A DNA stretch of 52,317 nt from Bacteroidota bacterium (GCA_013286305.1 JABDFW010000013.1:1-52317), one strand, 5' to 3'; positions 1-9,243 are shown, numbered from the stretch's first letter. Made by a program: numbers and translations. Notes: a model not told the origin generated them from the letters alone.

Positions 1-388
1 GTTAAAATAATGCTGTGTACAGTTTAAAACGTTTTGTTTATGCTTTCAGGTGGGGTAAAAGATAAATGCCTGCAATTCATAAAGTTAAGGCAAATAGTTT
101 TTCTATAAAATTATATTATTGCAGGCAAAAACGACTTGTAAGAACCAGGAGGTATTTTTCGGTAAAGAATTTATATCTCAAAAAATTATGCTCCTTAATT
201 AATTTATATATATAAGGTTCTGGTATTTTTGAAATTGGGGCCTATCGTACTTATACAACTTGTTAACACAATTAACAATCGGATAATTAAAAAACGCACG
301 ACTTTTACATAAATAAAAATATAACAGCGGGTTAAACAATGTTTGTTAAACATAGTCTATACCCTTAACAAACTCTAAATTTGCGTAT
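1..388. other. Intergenic, AT-rich leader of the first gene
   Basis: No convincing reading frame, RNA gene or repeat is visible. The stretch is very AT-rich and ends in a promoter-like sequence directly before the first start codon (see 376-383). The gene to its left lies outside the window. Confidence 0.5.
376..383 (+). promoter_or_regulatory. Candidate Bacteroidota -7 element
   Basis: TAAATTTG matches the Bacteroidota -7 consensus TAnnTTTG exactly. It lies only five bases before the ATG at 389, so transcription would begin at or next to the start codon, giving a leaderless or nearly leaderless mRNA. A TTTG is present at 342-345, but that is farther upstream than the usual -33 spacing, so the promoter is only a candidate. 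Confidence 0.35.
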
Positions 389-2584
389 ATGAAAAGCTTA
401 CGGGCTACAGTATTAGTATTTTTTTCTTTAGTGCTTGGTATTTCAGCTATCGCTGCCCAGGATAAATGGCCAAAGACCATCACCGCTTCTGACGGAACAA
501 TGATAAAGGTTTTTGAACTTCAACCTGAATCTTTTGTTGGCAATACTTTAAAGGCACGGGCGGTAATTTCCGTACTGGAAAGTGGCAGCGATAACCCAAT
601 GTTTGGTACATTTTGGTCTGTTTCAACAGTAGAAACCGACCGTGTTAACCGCAAACTAAACGTTGTATCAGTTCAAATACCTAACCTGCGTTTTGCCTCA
701 GATTCAGACGCTGCTAAAATCAACTATTTAAAAACAACGCTTGAAACGCAATTGCCGTCTGTTTTAGGTGATCTTTCTCTTGATGAAATATCTGAGTCGC
801 TTGATACACATGTAGAAGAAAAGAAATTAAGCAAGGACCTTAATAACAAAACACCTGTTATTTACTATGCTGCCAGGCCTTCTATTCTTGTTACAATTGA
901 CGGGAGCCCCAAGTTAAAGCTTAATAAAGATTGGGGAGTAGAGGCGGTAGTAAACACACCTTTTACAATTGTTAAAAATAACGATGGCTATTTTTACCTG
1001 TATGGTGCTAATCATTGGTACCAGGCAGCTTCTGCCACCGGTCCGTACCGGGCCGCCGGTGATAATTATCCCGCCAACCTTAAACAAATAGCTGACGCTG
1101 TAAATAATGCTAACAATTCAGAACCGGGTTACTCTGCAGATTCCGTTTCTTCCGGCGGAAATGTTATATCAGATATTATTGTAAGTACCCAACCCGCAGA
1201 ACTTGTTCAATCAAAAGGCGACCCTGTTTTTACTTCCATAGAGGGAACAAACCTGCAATACGTTAGTAATTCTGATAATGATATTTTTGTTGATCAGACC
1301 AGCCAGCAATATTATGTATTATTATCAGGGCGGTGGTATAGTTCGGCTTCACTCCAGGGGGGGCAATGGTCTTACGTAGCAAGCAATGCTTTGCCTGCCG
1401 ATTTTGCAAAAATACCTGAAGGCTCTCCAAAAGACAATGTCCTGGCCAGCATAGCGGGTACTGACGCGGCAAGAGAAGCTGTAATGGATGCACAAATACC
1501 ACAGACCGCCAAGGTTGACAGGCACAATGCAACAGCAGATGTTACCTATGACGGCGATCCGCAATTTGATAATATCCAGGGAACCGATATGCAATATGCA
1601 GTTAATACACAGGGCTCTGTTATTCGCTATAAAAACTTATATTATTGCGTTGATAAAGGCGTATGGTTTCAATCCGAAAGCCCAACCGGCCCCTGGGTTG
1701 TATGTACAGAAAGGCCTGCAGAAGTAGATATTATTCCGCCAAGCAGCCCGGTATATAATGTTAAATATGTTTACATATATGATGTTACACCTGACTGGGC
1801 GTATATGGGATATACACCTGGTTACCTGAATACGTTTATTTATGTACCTACAGTGGTTTACGGAACAGGTTTTTATTATACACCCTGGTTTGGCTCTTAT
1901 TATTATCCCAGGCCTTTTACATGGGGTTTTGGCGTACAATACAATCCATGGGCCGGCTGGTCGCTTGGATGGAATTATGGATTCGGGTGGTTTAATTGCG
2001 GATTTGGCTATAGCGCCTGGGGCGGTGGCTGGGGGGGCGGCTGGTGGGGGCCTTCCATCTATCGTCCACCATATGCATGGGGTGCCGGATACCATCGCTA
2101 TAGTGGGTTTTATGGCAGAAATGTGTTTGTGAACAGAAATGTAAGGGTTTACAACAATGTAAATATTTATAATTACAGGCGAAATGTAGTTACCACTAAC
2201 AGGGGTTATAACGGAAGAGGGTTCAGTAATGGCCGCCCTGTTAATAATACCGGCATTCGCCCCGTAAATGGCAGCATGCCCAATCATTCAAATATATACA
2301 GCGACAGGCAGGGCAATGTCTATCAAAGAAACGCGCAGGGCCAATGGCAACAAAGAGAACAAAGGCAATGGACACCCGTGAATAATAACACCCAGGTGCA
2401 AAACCTTAACAGGCAGAACCAGTTGCGTGACAGAGGGCATGTGCAAACCCAAAATTTTCAAAACATACGAAGTGCAGCGCCCCCGCCAAGCCGTCCTGCA
2501 GGCGGTGGTGCAAGGCCATCCGGTGGAGGAGGAGGTGGTGCAAGGCCGTCTGGTGGTGGTGGAGGTGGTGGAAGAAGGCATTAA
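389..2584 (+). CDS. Exported repeat protein with Gly/Trp/Tyr-rich and poly-Gly tail
   Basis: The product is a 731-residue exported protein of unknown function. Residues 1-23 form a signal peptide (cleavage likely after IAAQ). Three related units of about 65 residues are visible at roughly 165-230, 277-345 and 389-450. Each begins G(D/S)P, has an aromatic YY or YFYL stretch, then W(Y/F) and a closing GPW-like turn. Residues 480-580 are rich in Gly, Trp and Tyr, 590-690 are rich in Asn and Gln, and the C-terminus is nearly pure Gly with Arg-Pro-Ser inserts. Similar Bacteroidota proteins are often labelled carbohydrate-binding family V/XII, a name I would not take as functional proof. The low-complexity tail suggests surface or matrix association. 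It is a single-gene unit followed by a terminator. Confidence 0.85.
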   Translation: MKSLRATVLVFFSLVLGISAIAAQDKWPKTITASDGTMIKVFELQPESFVGNTLKARAVISVLESGSDNPMFGTFWSVSTVETDRVNRKLNVVSVQIPNLRFASDSDAAKINYLKTTLETQLPSVLGDLSLDEISESLDTHVEEKKLSKDLNNKTPVIYYAARPSILVTIDGSPKLKLNKDWGVEAVVNTPFTIVKNNDGYFYLYGANHWYQAASATGPYRAAGDNYPANLKQIADAVNNANNSEPGYSADSVSSGGNVISDIIVSTQPAELVQSKGDPVFTSIEGTNLQYVSNSDNDIFVDQTSQQYYVLLSGRWYSSASLQGGQWSYVASNALPADFAKIPEGSPKDNVLASIAGTDAAREAVMDAQIPQTAKVDRHNATADVTYDGDPQFDNIQGTDMQYAVNTQGSVIRYKNLYYCVDKGVWFQSESPTGPWVVCTERPAEVDIIPPSSPVYNVKYVYIYDVTPDWAYMGYTPGYLNTFIYVPTVVYGTGFYYTPWFGSYYYPRPFTWGFGVQYNPWAGWSLGWNYGFGWFNCGFGYSAWGGGWGGGWWGPSIYRPPYAWGAGYHRYSGFYGRNVFVNRNVRVYNNVNIYNYRRNVVTTNRGYNGRGFSNGRPVNNTGIRPVNGSMPNHSNIYSDRQGNVYQRNAQGQWQQREQRQWTPVNNNTQVQNLNRQNQLRDRGHVQTQNFQNIRSAAPPPSRPAGGGARPSGGGGGGARPSGGGGGGGRRH

Positions 2585-2608
2585 TATTTTGCATAGATAA
2601 AATTATTA

Positions 2609-2642
2609 CCCCTCATAGCATTTTGCTGTGAGGGGTTTTTTA
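2609..2642 (+). terminator. Rho-independent terminator
   Basis: A 12-bp stem beginning CCCCTCATAGCA pairs with TGCTGTGAGGGG (one G-T wobble) around a three-base loop and is followed by a run of seven T. It sits 25 bases after the stop codon of the exported repeat protein. Confidence 0.9.
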
Positions 2643-2864
2643 TATCAATGAACTTATTTCTCCTGATCAACTGATCTTTCGTGTATAGAAAAAGTTTCCT
2701 TGCTAATACATCGCTATATTTAAAATAAAGGCAGTTTAAAATATGCCCGGTATAATTGCATGAAGCGTATGTTATTTTTCACTATTTTCATCGTAGTTAT
2801 TTTAATTGCATAATGGCGCAGGATAGTTTAAGATATTTATAACTTGTACGGTTAAATTGAATAT

Positions 2865-3389
2865 ATGCAGATGCACCCCTTGCCTCTTTCTAAACGGCCC
2901 ATCGATATTGCCATACTTGTATTTTTTTGCATCAATCTTTTCTTTATCACTTATATTGTAGATATTGAACAATTGGTAATACCCGATGCCAATCATTTTC
3001 AATACCCGGTTTGGCCGCCCGCGAAATTGGTTGACCTTGTTCATTGGTATGGCCACAATTTTGATCCCGTTTTAATAGCAAGGCCGGCATGGTGGCGTGC
3101 CACTATCTGGATAGATTCAATATTCTTTGGCCCCTTTTATGTGTTTGCGATATATGCATATGCTAAAGGAAAAAGCTGGATACGTTTTGCAAGCATTATA
3201 TGGGCATCTGTAATGTTAACCAATGTATTTATCATTCTATTTGAAGAAGTAAATGGCGAGCATGCCTCACCCCAACTGGCACGGGTTTTTTTATCAAATG
3301 CAGCCTGGGTTATTTTTCCAATAATTGTATTGTACAGAATGTGGAGGTCGGTATATCCTTTTGCCGATACTTCTAAAAACAAAATATAA
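2865..3389 (+). CDS. EXPERA-domain (TMEM97/emopamil-binding-like) membrane protein
   Basis: This 174-residue protein has four hydrophobic segments (about 13-35, 85-105, 112-130 and 140-160). Its middle resembles the EXPERA family (emopamil-binding protein, TMEM97/sigma-2 receptor): a conserved WYG...DP start after the first helix, PAWW before the second, then a helix, KG..WIR, and a helix ending in FEE. Eukaryotic members act in sterol isomerisation and sterol trafficking; the role of bacterial members is not established. The stop is three bases from the start of the following SDR, so the two genes are probably co-transcribed. A second ATG at 2871 could be the real start. Confidence 0.75.
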   Translation: MQMHPLPLSKRPIDIAILVFFCINLFFITYIVDIEQLVIPDANHFQYPVWPPAKLVDLVHWYGHNFDPVLIARPAWWRATIWIDSIFFGPFYVFAIYAYAKGKSWIRFASIIWASVMLTNVFIILFEEVNGEHASPQLARVFLSNAAWVIFPIIVLYRMWRSVYPFADTSKNKI

Positions 3390-3392
3390 AAT

Positions 3393-4196
3393 ATGACTTT
3401 TAAAGAAAGATATGGTGATACCGCATTGGTTGCCGGTGCATCAGAGGGCTTAGGTGCAGCTTATGCCAATGCGCTGGCTGCGCGCGGCTTAAATCTTGTA
3501 CTTATTGCACGGCGTAAACAACAGCTTGAAGAAACTGCCACCCAAATATCAAAGCAGCATAATGTAAATGTTGTGCCAATAGTTTGTGACCTTGCAGAAA
3601 CAAACGTGATTAAACGGTTACAACCGTATATTGGCGATATAAATATCAATTTTTTAGTGTACAATGCCGCATCATCCTATATTGGCCCTTTTCTTTCAAC
3701 CGGGTTATCTACTCATAAGAATATCGCTTCGGTCAATATGTTAACTCAGCTTGAGATGCTGTATTATTTCGGCGGTAAAATGGCAGAAAAGCACAGGGGC
3801 GGTATTGTAATAATGACGTCAATTGCCGGCTTGCAGGGTTCCGGTTATTTAAGCACGTACGCCGCTACCAAAGCATTTAGCCGTGGGCTTGCAGAAGGCT
3901 TATGGTACGAATGGAAGCCTAAAGGCATAGATGTAATTGCCTGTTGCGCCGGAGCTATTGCGACCCCGAATTATATTGCTACAAAACCAGGCAAAGCGGG
4001 CTGGCTTGAACCTTTGCCGCAATTACCGGAGAAAGTGGTTGAAGAATGTTTGAATAAGATTGGCAAAAAGCCTTTTTTTATAAGTGGCACCGGTAACAAG
4101 TTGGCCGTTTTTATAATGCAAAATATTTTTTCAAAACAAAAGGCGGTAAGGGTGATGGGAGACAGTATGAAGAAGATGTACAGGATTGCAGATTAA
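3393..4196 (+). CDS. Short-chain dehydrogenase/reductase
   Basis: The 267-residue protein has the classical SDR layout. A cofactor-binding glycine motif GASEGLG lies near residues 15-21, an NAAS after the fourth strand, a catalytic Ser in MTSIAG (about 142), and YAATK (Tyr about 156, Lys about 160). An Arg pair (ARRKQQ) after the second strand suggests NADP(H). The spacing and C-terminal region resemble long-chain 3-ketoacyl or 17-beta-hydroxysteroid type reductases, but the substrate cannot be read from sequence. It follows the EXPERA gene by three bases, hinting at a shared lipid substrate. Confidence 0.88.
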   Translation: MTFKERYGDTALVAGASEGLGAAYANALAARGLNLVLIARRKQQLEETATQISKQHNVNVVPIVCDLAETNVIKRLQPYIGDININFLVYNAASSYIGPFLSTGLSTHKNIASVNMLTQLEMLYYFGGKMAEKHRGGIVIMTSIAGLQGSGYLSTYAATKAFSRGLAEGLWYEWKPKGIDVIACCAGAIATPNYIATKPGKAGWLEPLPQLPEKVVEECLNKIGKKPFFISGTGNKLAVFIMQNIFSKQKAVRVMGDSMKKMYRIAD

Positions 4197-4249
4197 ATAT
4201 AATATCCAGGCCGTTTAACAGCACATATAACATAAAAAGTTTGCCGGGG

Positions 4250-4516
4250 TCAGGAGTGAAACTTAAAAAGCATAGTAATAAAAACAACGGAAAATATCGT
4301 AAAAACAAACAATATTATAGACAGGATATTTTGAGATTTTTTTAACCCTTTTGAAATTTCTGAAGATGAGTTTACAATAGAATACCTGTTAAAATAAAAC
4401 CACCTGGCAAGTGTTTTTCGCCTTTTGATCCTGAAATAAAAAACTGTTTTTATTATTATAAGTAAAATAAAAATAGCTATATCAATAATTAGAAAAAGCA
4501 GCGTTTTTGTATCCAT
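4250..4516 (-). CDS. Small two-helix membrane protein, unknown
   Basis: An 88-residue reading frame with a hydrophobic N-terminal helix (about 5-28), a basic central loop containing KRRK, and a second helix (about 63-85). It converges on the SDR gene with 53 bases between the stops. I recognise no family. The hydrophobic-basic-hydrophobic layout is that of a small inner-membrane protein, but a chance frame in AT-rich DNA cannot be excluded. Confidence 0.45.
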   Translation of the reverse strand: MDTKTLLFLIIDIAIFILLIIIKTVFYFRIKRRKTLARWFYFNRYSIVNSSSEISKGLKKSQNILSIILFVFTIFSVVFITMLFKFHS

Positions 4517-4993
4517 AAGAATTATGTTTATAAATCAATAATACTAAGATAATAATCTGTTTTTACCAATAGGGAAAGCATTTAATAATAAATTATTAAT
4601 TCCAGGGCAAATAAATAAACTGTGCTGGAAATATTAACTATACCATATGCTGTCGTTCGAAGTATAAATGATCCTCTTTTTTTAAGGCGGAAGTGGGAGT
4701 TTCCGGGATTTGTCTGGTCTTGTAAATTAATTGTTGCTTCATACTTCGTTAATTGAATGGGTTTTTAAAAAAAACATAGATTAATAGTGTTAAAATTACA
4801 ATTAAAAATTGATTCGGGAGAAATTAATTTCCGCGAAATATCTAAACTATTTGATAAAAGTAAAATGCATTTATTGGCATCCCGTCAGAGGCCTGCGGAA
4901 TTGCAAAAAATGGAGTGATTTGAGATAAGAGGTGATAGTAAAGATAATTGAAAATGAGCCGTCATTTTTTATTTAATGGCATTCCCCTGGTTA
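4517..4993. other. Intergenic gap, possible gene remnant
   Basis: About 480 bases with no confident gene. The plus strand carries a short frame from a GTG at 4787 to a TGA at 4918 (43 codons) with a protein-like composition (contains INFREISKLFDKSK) and no ATG near its beginning. It may be the tail of a decayed gene. Nothing else recognisable is present. Confidence 0.4.
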
Positions 4994-5590
4994 TTATGCG
5001 GCCTTTATTCTTTGAACCACCACCAAAACAGGGCCATCTATTATTTCAAGATTATGAGACTTGAACAATGGTACACTGAGAAGATCGCCAGGATTTAATT
5101 CGTGCACTTCACCTTCAATCCGGCATCTGCATCTGCCCTCAAGCAGTAATAAGGTTTCATGAACACTTTTATGTATTTCATAGGGCATATCATCATTTGT
5201 CCAGAAAACTGATTGATAAATACCGTCTTTGCCCCGCAGTTGATGTATCAAAGATGGCTCATCCAGTTTGGCTGGCAACAAAGGCTTTATAAAGTGTAAC
5301 CATTTTTGATGATCGCTGTACTTATTTAGCAGCGGCAAACTTTCAAGTGTTATATTTTCTTCGTCCTTAAGATTATCAAGTATGTCAAGTATTTTTTGTT
5401 TGTGTTCAAACGCGCCTGTAACAAACTCTTCAGCGTAAGCGACTAATGCGTTTTGCGACAACTCAATCTCTATTTTTATTTCCGGGTAAAGTAAAGCATT
5501 ATGCTCCAGATAGTCCATCTCTTCCTGGCTAAGAAACCTCAGGCAATAATCTTCTATTATTCCGCTGTTTATATATTCATCCACATTCAT
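4994..5590 (-). CDS. Cupin-domain anti-sigma factor (ChrR-like arrangement)
   Basis: This 198-residue protein is encoded 13 bases downstream of an ECF sigma factor gene. The first 60 residues are a helical region of the kind that binds sigma factors (IEDYCLRFLSQEEMDYLE). The C-terminus (about 125-195) is a cupin: an IHKSVHETLLLLEG stretch with His and Glu positions of cupin motif 1, and PGDLLSVPLFKSHNLE as motif 2. There is no transmembrane helix, unlike most Bacteroidota anti-sigma factors, so it should be cytoplasmic. ChrR, the partner of RpoE in Rhodobacter, has the same two-part plan and responds to singlet oxygen; a similar signal here is an inference. Confidence 0.72.
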   Translation of the reverse strand: MNVDEYINSGIIEDYCLRFLSQEEMDYLEHNALLYPEIKIEIELSQNALVAYAEEFVTGAFEHKQKILDILDNLKDEENITLESLPLLNKYSDHQKWLHFIKPLLPAKLDEPSLIHQLRGKDGIYQSVFWTNDDMPYEIHKSVHETLLLLEGRCRCRIEGEVHELNPGDLLSVPLFKSHNLEIIDGPVLVVVQRIKAA

Positions 5591-5603
5591 TTCTTCATTT
5601 GTT

Positions 5604-6152
5604 TTAAGTATATAAGTACCGTAGTTGCTTTAACGCGGCACGGCTTCGTGTTTTAACCGTACCTACCGGAATATTTAATAACCGGGCAGTTTCTTCCTGT
5701 GTATAACCCAGAAAATAGATCAATTCTATTACCTGCCTGTGTTTTACTTCAAGTTTTTGAGTAACCTTATGCAACTCGCCGGTTAAGTATTTTGTATTTG
5801 CTTCCTTTGCTTCTAAAATTATCTTCTTGTATTCAAATCCATTTTCTACCGTTTTCATTTCCTGCTTGTGCTGCTTGCTTCTGAGATGATCTATACAAAC
5901 ATGCCGGGTTATATTTAGCATCCAGGTAAAAAAAGTTCCTTTGCCCGCGTCGTAAGTATCAATTTTCTTCCATATCTTAACAAATACATCCTGTAAAAGA
6001 TCTTCCGCAGCGGTATTATTGCCAATCAGCCTGCAAATAGTTCCATACAATGCAGCAGAATAATTGTCGTATAAAATAGAAAAAGCTTCCTTGCTTTTTA
6101 ACTGTAATAGCTTTACAAGTTCGCTGGAGTCAATTTCGAGATGCGCTGGCAT
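5604..6152 (-). CDS. ECF RNA polymerase sigma factor
   Basis: A 182-residue sigma-70 family protein of ECF type. Region 2 lies at about 20-90 (LYDNYSAALYG, DLLQDVFVKIW, FFTWMLNITRHVCIDHLRS), and region 4 at about 125-180 (QVIELIYFLGYTQEETARLLNIPVGTVKTRSRAALKQLR, given here as consensus positions of the helix-turn-helix). It is the first gene of a two-gene operon with its cupin-type anti-sigma factor. The gene at 6287 is divergent; the 134-base gap between them probably holds promoters for both. Confidence 0.93.
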   Translation of the reverse strand: MPAHLEIDSSELVKLLQLKSKEAFSILYDNYSAALYGTICRLIGNNTAAEDLLQDVFVKIWKKIDTYDAGKGTFFTWMLNITRHVCIDHLRSKQHKQEMKTVENGFEYKKIILEAKEANTKYLTGELHKVTQKLEVKHRQVIELIYFLGYTQEETARLLNIPVGTVKTRSRAALKQLRYLYT

Positions 6153-6286
6153 AAAAATTTGCTATAGTGAAAGGTTTATACAAACTTAAATATTTTGCTG
6201 AAAATAGTAAAGCATTAATACATTTATTTGTATGGAGAATTATTTTGCATATACAAAGTAAATTACATTTATGGAAAGTTTAATAA

Positions 6287-7051
6287 ATGAGCGTCAACCC
6301 TTTTTCCGAACAATATCAAAGCCTTAGCAATACAGAGCTATTAGAAATTGTTAGCAGAGCGGTGGATTATCAACCATTTGCAGTTGATGCAGCCCGGCAA
6401 GAGCTTAAAGTAAGGCAGCTGACGGCTGAACAAATACAAGAGGCAAAACGGGAATTACAATTTAAGAAACAGGCTAAAGAAAATAAAAAACACAAAATTA
6501 GAGCCATTGAAGAAAAAGTAAAATCAACCGGCGTATCGGCATTAGAGGTATTAAACCCAATAAAAAAGGAAAAACCAACAACTGATAAAAGCATAAATTA
6601 TATTTCGATATTTTGTGGCTTGCTGTTTCTTATTCAACTCCCCGGAAAATTTAATTTTTTTAAATTTATGCTTACCCAAAATCACAGGAAGTGGGAGAGC
6701 AGTACAGTATTAGATTTTTCAATGTTATTTATATTGTTAATAGGGGCAATATTATTTTGGAGAAAAAAAATATTGGGATGGGTATTTGTTGCAGCTTATT
6801 TCGCGGCAACAACATGCATATTGGCTTTTACAGCTTTTACCGAACTTACCCATAAGTCGTACAATGTTTCTATATTAAATACAATTTTTGAACCTATTTC
6901 TTCTTTTGGTATTATAGTAGCGTTCTTATTGTATGGTTACACCTTGTGGGCGATTTGCAAGAAAGACATGAGAACTATCTATAAGGTTTCTAAAGATGGA
7001 ATGTATTTCACATTGGCAATCGCTGCGGTTTTAACTTTATACATGATGTAA
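6287..7051 (+). CDS. Multi-pass membrane protein, unknown
   Basis: The 254-residue protein begins with a soluble, charged segment (1-95) containing a motif common in Bacteroidota membrane proteins (YQSLSNTELLEIV...AVDAARQEL), and then five hydrophobic segments at about 105-122, 143-160, 163-185, 195-222 and 235-254. No enzymatic motif is visible. It is divergent from the ECF sigma gene, so it might be a target of that sigma factor, but no direct evidence is seen. A shared terminator follows. Confidence 0.7.
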   Translation: MSVNPFSEQYQSLSNTELLEIVSRAVDYQPFAVDAARQELKVRQLTAEQIQEAKRELQFKKQAKENKKHKIRAIEEKVKSTGVSALEVLNPIKKEKPTTDKSINYISIFCGLLFLIQLPGKFNFFKFMLTQNHRKWESSTVLDFSMLFILLIGAILFWRKKILGWVFVAAYFAATTCILAFTAFTELTHKSYNVSILNTIFEPISSFGIIVAFLLYGYTLWAICKKDMRTIYKVSKDGMYFTLAIAAVLTLYMM

Positions 7052-7115
7052 AGCGAATTACAGAAGGCAGATATATTTGTATTTTTTAAAAGAAGTTATG
7101 ACTTAGTGTAATAAA

Positions 7116-7150
7116 AAAAGCCACCCAAACCCGGATGGCTTTTGCTATTT
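7116..7150. terminator. Bidirectional terminator between convergent genes
   Basis: AAAAGCCACC pairs with GGATGGCTTTT with one mismatch around a short loop. A-rich and T-rich flanks on either side allow it to work for both the plus-strand membrane protein and the minus-strand M16 gene. Confidence 0.75.
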
Positions 7151-7165
7151 TTCTAACCCGGGTCC

Positions 7166-9243
7166 CTATTTAAAATCCTCTTTTGTTACACCTTCATTTA
7201 ATTTAACTTCTTTTACGTCAACAGTAAATGACTGGCTGCCTGCTGTGGATTGAACACTTAGCACATAGGTAAATGGAAATGATATATTGCCCACTTTTTT
7301 ATAATTACTGTTTTCGATAACCTGGGATATATCCTGGCCATCCTGTTTGCTTGAGTTTTCCTGCTTAACAAGATAGCCCGTTGTCACACATAATATTCAG
7401 TACTTGCTTTGCCTGAAGGCCCTGTTACTTTAATTTTGTAGGCATTTGCATCACCCACCTTTTCCACGCCTGCTACTTCAAGTTTAAAGGTGCCGTCGTT
7501 GTAATAAAGTTGCGGGAACAAACCCTTCTCATCTTTTTTATCCGCCAGTTCTTCATCAGTCATATCTTTTTTGTTCCCCATTTGTGTTTGATAGCCCTTC
7601 GCCCCATCAAATACTTCGTGAACAACGGTTTGGCCACCCATTTGCATCTCTGTTAATTCAAGGTTGGGGGCTAATTTTTTTTCTGTAAGAGTTAGTTTTG
7701 TTCCCTGCACAGTCATTTCACCGGTACTCGAATATGAATTTACTTTCTTCAATTCATCTGCGCCGCCTATAGCAGCTATATACTTTGCAATAATATCATT
7801 CGCGCTAATATTAACAGCTATGGGGGTATTTGCGGTGGCAGGTTTTGCAAATTTGTCGTACTGGTTAACAGTATAGCCTAATTTTTTTAGGCCTGGCAAA
7901 ATTACCTCCGCCTTACCAACTGCAATAATGCGGGTGTTATCATAATTAAAATATTTTTTTGCCACACGTTCAACATCATCAGTTGTAACAGCATTTATTT
8001 TTTGTAAATAGGTTTTATAAAAATCTTTAGGCAGATTATTAATTAGCACATTGCTTGCAAAGGCTGCTGTACGCGCAGGGTCTTCCAGGCTCAGCGCAAA
8101 AGTGCCATTGTAAAGGGCTTTGGCGTTCTTTAATTCCTCTTCACTTACTTTAATATTGCGGATACTTTGAATTTCGTTTAAAAATTCAATTACGGCGCTG
8201 TCTGCTTTTTCATTTCTTACTGATGCCGATGCGCTGAAAGTTGTTTGAAAACGGCCATAACCCGTCCTGGAATATGCGCCGTATGTATAACCATGTTTTT
8301 CACGCAGGTTCATAAACAGCCTTGCATCCGCACTGCCACCTAAAATTTGGTTGGCCAATAATACGGCAAAGTAATCCGGGTTACTTAAAGGCAAACTTAT
8401 GAGGTTAGTAACGGTTAATTCTGATTGTACTGCGGAAGGAACGTCAGTTACATCAATCTCCGTTTTTGAAGGGTTGGCCACCTCTTTAAGTTTTGGCAAG
8501 CTAAGCGCAACACCTTTCCAGTCGCCAAACGCTTTTACCGCCAGCGCCTTTGCCTGTTCGGGCGTTATATCCCCTACAAAAGTAAGATAGCCGCGGGAAG
8601 GAGTTATATACGAAGTATAGGCATTTTTTACATCCTGCAGGGTAAGCCCGTTTACAGTCGTTTCAGAAGTAAATTCCCCGTTGGGATGATCCGTGCCATA
8701 AACCAAAGCATTTACTACTCTTGATGAAATTGCATTTGCATTTTTATCATTGGCTTTAATACCGGTAATGGTTAATGATTTTATTTTATCGAAAGATTCT
8801 TGTGGAAAGGCAGGCTTTCTTAAAGCTTCAACCATCAAAAGGAACGCTTTATTAAAATACCTCGTAAGGGCAGAGACATTGCCCCCTGATGATGAAAGAG
8901 AAATATCTGCACCCATTTGGTCTGTTGCTTCGTCAAATGCCGCCTTTGTTCTGTTAGTTGTTCCTTCACTCAGCATTTGCCCCATAATATCTAAAACACC
9001 TGCCTTGCTGCCTTCTGTTACAGGCCCTGCATCAATAGAATATGTAGCGGATACTTTAGGCAACTTATGATTTTCTACAACAAGCACTATTATGCCATTG
9101 GGCAGTGTATATTGAACAGGATCCGTAATTGATATTACAGGCGCCGGCCCGGGTATTGGCTGCTTACTTCTGTCAAGGGTTTTTTGAGCGGAAACACCCA
9201 ATATTAAAAGTGTGCTAATTGCGGTTATATATAGTTTTTTCAT
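7166..9243 (-). pseudogene. M16 peptidase-like protein without zinc motif, frameshifted near its 3' end
   Basis: The main frame runs from ATG at 9243 to TGA at 7384 (619 residues), and the remaining 73 codons continue in another frame from 7387 to 7166. Residues 1-19 are a signal peptide. It has two M16 domains. The HxxEH zinc site is absent: the equivalent place reads LDIMGQMLSEGT. The second domain keeps the Arg/Tyr-type substrate region (REKHGYTYGAYS). The C-terminal extension (from about 480) is a beta-rich domain found in Bacteroidota homologues. The break is in what should be YYD-V-TTGYLVK: a codon of the form GNT has lost a base. This could be a real mutation or a sequencing error. It is probably the partner of the active M16 gene upstream. 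Confidence 0.85.

Noticed and set aside
1637-2287. Long minus-strand frame of 216 codons
   Set aside because: It lies wholly inside the gene at 389-2584; its length comes from the biased codons of the Gly/Asn-rich segment.
7384-7395. Programmed frameshift in the M16 gene
   Set aside because: There is no slippery heptamer or downstream structure, and a single missing base restores the expected sequence.
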